Assembly (NCBI RefSeq): GCF_011602485.2 | Contig: NZ_CP050022.2 | Span: 5,910,001 to 5,974,000 of the forward strand | From: Bradyrhizobium sp. 1(2017) | GTDB taxonomy: Bacteria; Pseudomonadota; Alphaproteobacteria; Rhizobiales; Xanthobacteraceae | DNA: 64,000 nucleotides | Direction: 5' to 3' | Shown: piece by piece, positions 60,106 through 64,000 of the stretch | Layout: each line of letters begins with the position of its first letter | Position numbering within the stretch: position 1 is the first letter of the stretch | Program-made: the position numbers and the translations under genes | Notes under the pieces: generated by a model | The model's database searches: none | Told to the model about the DNA's origin: nothing | What the model saw: the letters and a program-made list of their open reading frames with translations, nothing else

Positions 60106-60348
60106 TCAGACGGCCAGATGATTGCTTTCGCCCTTTCCAATTGGTGGGATGTTTAACACGTCTTCGTCGGCATTTTGCCACGCAGCCACACGATGAGCAT
60201 CGAGTAGATACCGGTAGACTTCCCGACTAGCGCTCCGCTCCCTTAGAACACGCTCTTTCTCGCCGATAATTACGAGTTCCTCGCGCATTTTAGCCAATTG
60301 CTGTGCAGTGGCACTGGAGTTGCGCTTCTTGAAAATTGATTGAGACAT
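60106..60348 (-). CDS. 80-residue protein upstream of the kinase-like gene
   Basis: A small protein beginning MSQSIFKKRNSSATAQQL, with a helical middle (LAKMREELVIIGEKERVLRE) and the tail DEDVLNIPPIGKGESNHLAV. The Shine-Dalgarno GGGAGG lies five to seven bases before the ATG, so translation is very likely. It is the first gene of the putative operon with the PqqD-kinase and nucleotidyltransferase genes, 190 bases upstream of them. It has no known family. It could be the substrate that the PqqD domain presents to the kinase, or an unrelated small protein. Its helical, non-hydrophobic character speaks against a membrane role. Confidence 0.65.
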   Translation of the reverse strand: MSQSIFKKRNSSATAQQLAKMREELVIIGEKERVLRERSASREVYRYLLDAHRVAAWQNADEDVLNIPPIGKGESNHLAV

Positions 60349-60880
60349 CGTTCCCTCCCAACCGAACGAACCCAGATAAAAATAGCTTACGTCATCCGTC
60401 TAAATTAACAACGAAAACTCATAATATAAAAGAACAAAAATTTTGCTCTTTTGGCTGAACCCTCAGCATGGCCTTCGATACAAAGAAACGCTCGGGACTC
60501 GCTGCCGCAGCCGGAAATTAATCCCAGCAGCGCTACAGAAATCGCGATCCCGTAATTCAATCAAAGAACAAATCCTTAATTCGTAAATCGAATTTCTGAT
60601 GTGAGTATGCGTGCATGCATAAGCGGGAGTGAGCTCGTGATTGATCGGATCGATACATCTGTTGTGCATCAAGGCTTTCACCAGACAGGGCGCCGCCGCC
60701 ATTCTGAATGCTTCCCATCGGCGCCTCGAAGCGTTCGGAAGCGACCACCGATATGACTACCACTCACGGGCCGCTCTGCAGTCCTGGGAGTTCACACCTT
60801 CGTGCGCAGCGCGCCAGGTAAACCCGCACTCGCACCGCAGCCCGACCACTACCAGCGAGCAAGCTCCAGGATTGGTCCAC
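60349..60880. other. Intergenic region, AT-rich at left
   Basis: About 530 bases. An AT-rich block at 60390-60445 precedes the 80-residue gene and is a likely promoter. The plus-strand frame 60641-61096 is open, but only its last 72 codons form the small ribbon protein. Nothing else is supported. Confidence 0.45.
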
Positions 60881-61096
60881 ATGGGTATGATTATGGTTAA
60901 ATGCCCCCAAACCGATCGCGCTATTCCCACCGGCATTGCATCCGATCGTGAGACGTTTCTGCGAAGCGCAGTATTTTTCGGCAATACCCATTGTCCGGTC
61001 TGCCGCGCCAATCACAATTGGTTCGCTCGCGACGCTTGGGTCGAGGAGCCAGTCGCTCCGTCTGCGGAGATGTTCACCGCAGCGCGGTCGTGCTGA
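60881..61096 (+). CDS. Small CxxC zinc-ribbon-like protein, copy 2
   Basis: A 71-residue protein starting MGMIMVKCPQTDRAIPTG, with ASDRETF and CPVCRANHNWFARDAWVEEP. It is the paralog of the gene at 4162-4386; both share the order Cys-Pro, PTGI or STGI, a Phe-rich middle and a CxxC followed by His-x-Trp. The upstream sequence AGGATTGG serves as a weak ribosome-binding site. The paralogs lie at opposite ends of the window. Function is unknown, with metal binding likely. Confidence 0.7.
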   Translation: MGMIMVKCPQTDRAIPTGIASDRETFLRSAVFFGNTHCPVCRANHNWFARDAWVEEPVAPSAEMFTAARSC

Positions 61097-61326
61097 CCGC
61101 CGGATCTCGTCGGCGCACATTTGGAACCGATTGACGGCCAGCCTGCGAGCCCGAACGGGTATGGATTGGGTGCCGCGGTTCTGAGGTTCTTCTCGGTCTC
61201 CCTTCGTCGCGCCCGTGAAAGGGCTCAACCGCTCGAGCGGGTGGGATCAAAGGGATGCGCGGATTAAAGGCTGGTGAGCCGAGACCCACCAGCCGCCCGT
61301 CTATGAGGAACTGGTACGCAATGCAG

Positions 61327-61857
61327 CTAAGCTGAACGAGGATTGACGATGGCGTATCCTTTGAGGGAGCGCGCATGGATTCTCGTTGTGCGCCCACCCG
61401 AGTTAGCATCGTACGCCATCCAAATGTCACCGGCGACGTGCCGCTCCAGTACGAAGACGTGCCCACGCCGCGCGGCAACCATTCCCGGCGCCGGCGCGGA
61501 ACGGGGAAAACGCAGCCAATTGGCCGCAAGATTCAACTCGGGCACGATGCGACCAAACACACGTATGGCCGCACCACACCCACAGAATGATCGCGGGCAC
61601 CCCGCCGGGCGACCACCGACGATCTTAGTTCCAGACGAATCTGAGCTGTCGACGGACATTTGAAAACTGCGAGCGCCATGTCGCTCTGGATTCCGGGCTG
61701 GCGCGATGACTCTCTGGGTATGCGTCACCGGGTATGAAAAATCGCAAGGCATACTTACGTTGCATTCAGGTGGGGGAGTCGCCCGTAGCGGGCGCGCCTC
61801 CGAGGAAAAACAAGCTGCCAACACGACAGCTGACGCAATTACTATTCGGCCGAACAT
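61327..61857 (-). CDS. Putative lipoprotein with Cys/His motif
   Basis: A protein of about 176 residues. The signal MFGRIVIASAVVLAACFS has a lipobox (LAAC), so it is probably lipid-anchored after cleavage. A later GCPRSFCGCGAAIRVFGR, LNLAANWLRFPR and RRGHVFVLERHVAGDIW recall rhizobial small proteins with a WCGW-type Cys motif and a His in a GHV stretch, which look CHAP/NlpC-like. Here the CGW form is changed to CGCG, so peptidase activity is doubtful. The start at 61857 matches the lipobox; the frame opens at 61908. The function is unknown. Confidence 0.6.
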   Translation of the reverse strand: MFGRIVIASAVVLAACFSSEARPLRATPPPECNVSMPCDFSYPVTHTQRVIAPARNPERHGARSFQMSVDSSDSSGTKIVGGRPAGCPRSFCGCGAAIRVFGRIVPELNLAANWLRFPRSAPAPGMVAARRGHVFVLERHVAGDIWMAYDANSGGRTTRIHARSLKGYAIVNPRSA

Positions 61858-62341
61858 GCAGGACTCCAGGTTGATGGACCCTGCCCCGACACCGAAAGGG
61901 CGCTGCATTCTGTCGAAATTAAGTCATTAATCGCAAATTAAATGGCAGCAGCGGGATTATCAAATAACTCCAGGCATCTATACTTGGCTCACCCTGCTCA
62001 GCACCACTGTAGACACTTGCGGGATCTGCGGTCTTCCGCTGCCGACGCGCGTGCGGCTATGTTTGACTTGAAAGATCCGCTTTGCCGCTTGATCAAGTGC
62101 AGGAGGTTTTGGGCTTAGTGGCAGGGCTCGGGGAGCGCTCTCACCATCACTGGCGTGATGACGCAGACGTTGCAATCATGGATCCAACGATCCGAGCCCC
62201 TTGGCCTCAGCGCAAACTATGCGCAATTCAATCCTCTTCTACGATGACGGCACATCATCGCGACAGCCCCGTCCCTGCGGCGCATGAAGGCGACACCGGC
62301 CCTATGATGCTGGCGCGCCCTCCATCCGCCCAGTTCGTCAC
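61858..62341. other. Spacer, AT-rich at left
   Basis: About 480 bases with an AT-rich run near 61915-61950 next to the lipoprotein start. Frames in it (61978-62175 on -, 62082-62375 on +) lack any domain. No gene is called. Confidence 0.4.
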
Positions 62342-62467
62342 TTACTGCCTCGCGTCCCACATCAGCGAGACGTAGAGGTGGACCGCGGACAGAAGGACAG
62401 CCGCGTACCCCGCCAAGAACAGCATTTGGGGCATCGCGCGGAGGATAGTTTCTTTGAAGTTGCCCAT
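62342..62467 (-). CDS. Small membrane protein, 41 residues
   Basis: The frame MGNFKETILRAMPQMLF continues with one hydrophobic span (AGYAAVLLSAVHLYV) and ends SLMWDARQ. GTGGAG precedes the ATG at 62467. A longer start at 62533 is possible. A single-span small protein of this type may be a regulator or a subunit, but no family is recognised. Confidence 0.5.
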   Translation of the reverse strand: MGNFKETILRAMPQMLFLAGYAAVLLSAVHLYVSLMWDARQ

Positions 62468-62970
62468 GTGGGCTCCACTGGGCGTGCGGGTGTTCGAATT
62501 TGTTCGCAGAATGGAGAGTTTCGGTGCACTCATTGCCGACCTTGGAATGAAAGGCAGAGTTATAGCCTGTTAAAATGCAGCTATTCAGTATGGCAACATA
62601 TGCGCTGACCAATGAGCGCATCGGCGTGGAAACCACCTTCGTCCACGAACGATTTAATTCGCAGTTTACGCTATTCGAGAAAACGGCATATATACCTTAA
62701 GCTATAGCCCCCGCCTCGCACGATTTTACCTCGGTCATGACTTCGGGAACAACTCTGCGCGGCCTCGCGTCGGTTGCGGCTGTGCTTTTGAGGTCGATTC
62801 GGCCAGACCGGCATTTTGCTCTTGAACGATAATACCCGACCGCCCTCTAGAGAGGCTTTAGTGGCTCCTGATCTGCATTTTCGTGCGCCAGCGGATCGAA
62901 AGCGGTTCGCACCTCCGGGCCGTGCATTAGGACGCATTGGGCCGCCTAGGCTCCGCAATCGGATCACAAG
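62468..62970. other. Spacer with no supported gene
   Basis: About 500 bases. Short frames on both strands (62671-62967 on -) are Arg/Ser-rich without domains. I see no RNA gene, repeat or terminator that I would defend. Confidence 0.4.
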
Positions 62971-63153
62971 CTAATGGTCGCGGCTTGCCTTGAACCATTT
63001 CAACGGCAATCCGAGGAGATAGCCCCGCTTCTTCAATTCATCTTCGGTTCTATTCAAAGCCTGGGCGATTGACCTCGACGATGCTCGAGAATTGACCAGT
63101 TGTCGGAAAAGATCGTCTTCCCGGCTTGTCCAGCGGTTGGCGGTGACATTCAT
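62971..63153 (-). CDS. Small SANT/Myb-like helical protein
   Basis: A 60-residue protein: MNVTANRWTSREDDLFRQL, then SRASSRSIAQALNRTEDELKKRGYLLGLPLKW. The W-x3-ED-x-LFRQL and SIAQALNRTEDEL pattern resembles SANT/Myb or homeodomain-like helix-turn-helix proteins that are common as short hypothetical proteins in Bradyrhizobium. AGAGGA precedes the ATG at 63153. It may bind DNA, but this is inferred from the pattern only. Confidence 0.65.
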   Translation of the reverse strand: MNVTANRWTSREDDLFRQLVNSRASSRSIAQALNRTEDELKKRGYLLGLPLKWFKASRDH

Positions 63154-63485
63154 CTCGGATCCTCTCTTCACCTCAAGCGCTCGGGTAAACATCCCTGCCG
63201 CCAAGGGCTGCCCAGAGGGAGGCGGCGTCGTTCTCGCAGATCCCCTAAGCCTGCCTTTCTAGCACTAACGGAGGAGATACGATTTTACTTAATTTGACTG
63301 ATTAATATCAGACTTAATGGCCAGTCATGTGTCAGTGGATGTTCGAGGCTCGACGCTTCGGGCAGAGTTGCCAGCCGTGAGACCCGAACAGGAAGGTCTC
63401 GTAAGGGCCGCCGTGCTGCTGAACGATGCGCGCAGCAGCGGTCGACTCGCTTATGCAGATACGTCATTGCCAGCTGCTGCCCCCG
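63154..63485. other. Spacer with AT-rich run
   Basis: About 330 bases between a small gene start and the stop of the edge gene. An AT-rich run at about 63278-63312 (TTTTACTTAATTTG, ATTAATATCAG) is the only notable feature. No gene is called. Confidence 0.4.
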
Positions 63486-64000
63486 CTACCCAGTCAGTTG
63501 CGGACGGAACAGTACATCCACGCCGTAGCTCGTTGAGTTGTAAGTGTTGGACGGGAAGAGGCTGTTTGACCCGTATGCATATACTCCATTGCCTCCGCTC
63601 GAAGCTGAGGATGGTGCAGTCAGCGGTCCGTTGCTGATCGCCGAACTAAACAGGTTGGGATCGACGGAGTAATTTCCTGACGTGTGATACGATGCAACAT
63701 ACGTCGCCCCCGGCGTGAGGGTTACGGCCGTGGGGAAGTTGACTTGCTGCCAGCCGCTTGCCGTCTCATTGGTGAAGGTGGTTGTGGCCAGCAGGGTGCC
63801 GGTGCTGTTCCAGAGATTCGCGGTGTGAGTGCCGGTGTTCGACGGGCCCTTGTAGAAGCGCAATCCCGTGACATCGCCGGCGCTCGACGCCTGGAATTTG
63901 AACCCGAGCTCCACCGAGTTCGGATCATTGACCGATATCACGCTCGGCGTCGGATTGCTGCTGAACAGGCTGACAATGCTCCCGGATGCAGCATTGACGT
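63486..64000 (-). CDS. DUF4082 protein, 3' part (runs off right edge)
   Basis: The last 170 or so residues of a protein that continues beyond the window. The domain is DUF4082: VELGFKFQASSAGDVTGLRFYKG, with the hallmarks GNTGTHTANLW-type (here SNTGTHTANLWNSTG), TLLATTTFTNE, SGWQQVNF, YVASYHTSGNYS and GGNGVYAYGSN, ending SYGVDVLFRPQLTG. Such domains occur repeated in large secreted or cell-surface proteins. The frame is open to the edge (first codons read VNAASGSIVSLF). A degraded copy of the end of this domain lies at 46042-46185. The full protein could be a substrate of a type I or other secretion system, but this cannot be tested from the window. Confidence 0.9.
   Translation of the reverse strand, partial: VNAASGSIVSLFSSNPTPSVISVNDPNSVELGFKFQASSAGDVTGLRFYKGPSNTGTHTANLWNSTGTLLATTTFTNETASGWQQVNFPTAVTLTPGATYVASYHTSGNYSVDPNLFSSAISNGPLTAPSSASSGGNGVYAYGSNSLFPSNTYNSTSYGVDVLFRPQLTG

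Noticed and set aside
57734..60348. Lasso-peptide biosynthetic cluster
   Set aside because: Kinase-like and nucleotidyltransferase genes are present, but no asparagine-synthetase-like cyclase, no B2 leader protease and no lasso-type precursor are seen, so I report only a related cassette.

Overview
The window looks like a chromosomal surface-polysaccharide region of an alphaproteobacterium, most likely Bradyrhizobium or a close relative. The reasons are GC-rich coding sequence, three small H-NS-type proteins of the rhizobial kind, small Tat-type 'RRAFLK' proteins, and HlyD/PrtD-type secretion genes mixed with exopolysaccharide genes. The genus is an inference from gene style, not a database match. 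I see no rRNA, tRNA, CRISPR array, transposase or plasmid origin.

Layout. 0.3-8.1 kb: accessory genes (beta-lactamase-fold serine hydrolase, TetR, Crp/Fnr and LuxR regulators, a small zinc-ribbon-like protein, a Gly/Ser-rich Tat protein, H-NS 1). 9.0-11.0 kb: a translationally coupled pair, a Rossmann dehydrogenase-like protein and a formyltransferase-like enzyme. 11.1-18.6 kb: a C93 (LapG-family) cysteine protease next to type I secretion system A and its 921-residue substrate. 19.3-33.3 kb: glycosyltransferases, acyltransferase, Wzy-like polymerase, 2OG-Fe(II) oxygenase, two DegT aminotransferases and an epimerase, plus a Sec-exported cysteine-containing twin of the substrate's beta-helix. 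33.4-39.8 kb: acyltransferase, Wzx flippase, Gfo/Idh/MocA oxidoreductase, wecC, wecB and a WecG-family transferase. 40-42 kb: a GT2 enzyme and a convergent unknown protein. 42.1-46.0 kb: type I secretion system B, with a degraded DUF4082 fragment where a substrate might once have been. 46.4-49.8 kb: rmlCBDA. 50.1-56.2 kb: Wzc-like co-polymerase/tyrosine kinase, second Wzy-like protein and polyprenyl-phosphate sugar transferase. 56.2-57.7 kb: H-NS 2 and 3. 57.7-60.3 kb: a nucleotidyltransferase, a PqqD-HPr-kinase-like fusion and an 80-residue protein. 60.9-64 kb: small proteins, a putative lipoprotein, and the 3' end of a DUF4082 protein that runs off the right edge.

How the genes fit together. 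The polysaccharide genes make a nearly complete Wzx/Wzy pathway: initiating phosphotransferase, about seven glycosyltransferases, flippase, polymerase, co-polymerase/kinase, and supply of dTDP-rhamnose and a ManNAc(3NAc)A-type uronic acid. No outer-membrane Wza is in the window. Two type I exporters lacking a local TolC sit in the same region. Many intergenic regions are AT-rich islands full of TTTAAT/ATTAAA steps, which together with three H-NS-like genes suggests silencing by nucleoid proteins. The most unusual candidates are the paired beta-helix proteins (type I versus Sec export, cysteine-free versus cysteine-containing), the C93 protease beside a type I system, and the PqqD-kinase/nucleotidyltransferase/80-residue-protein cassette.
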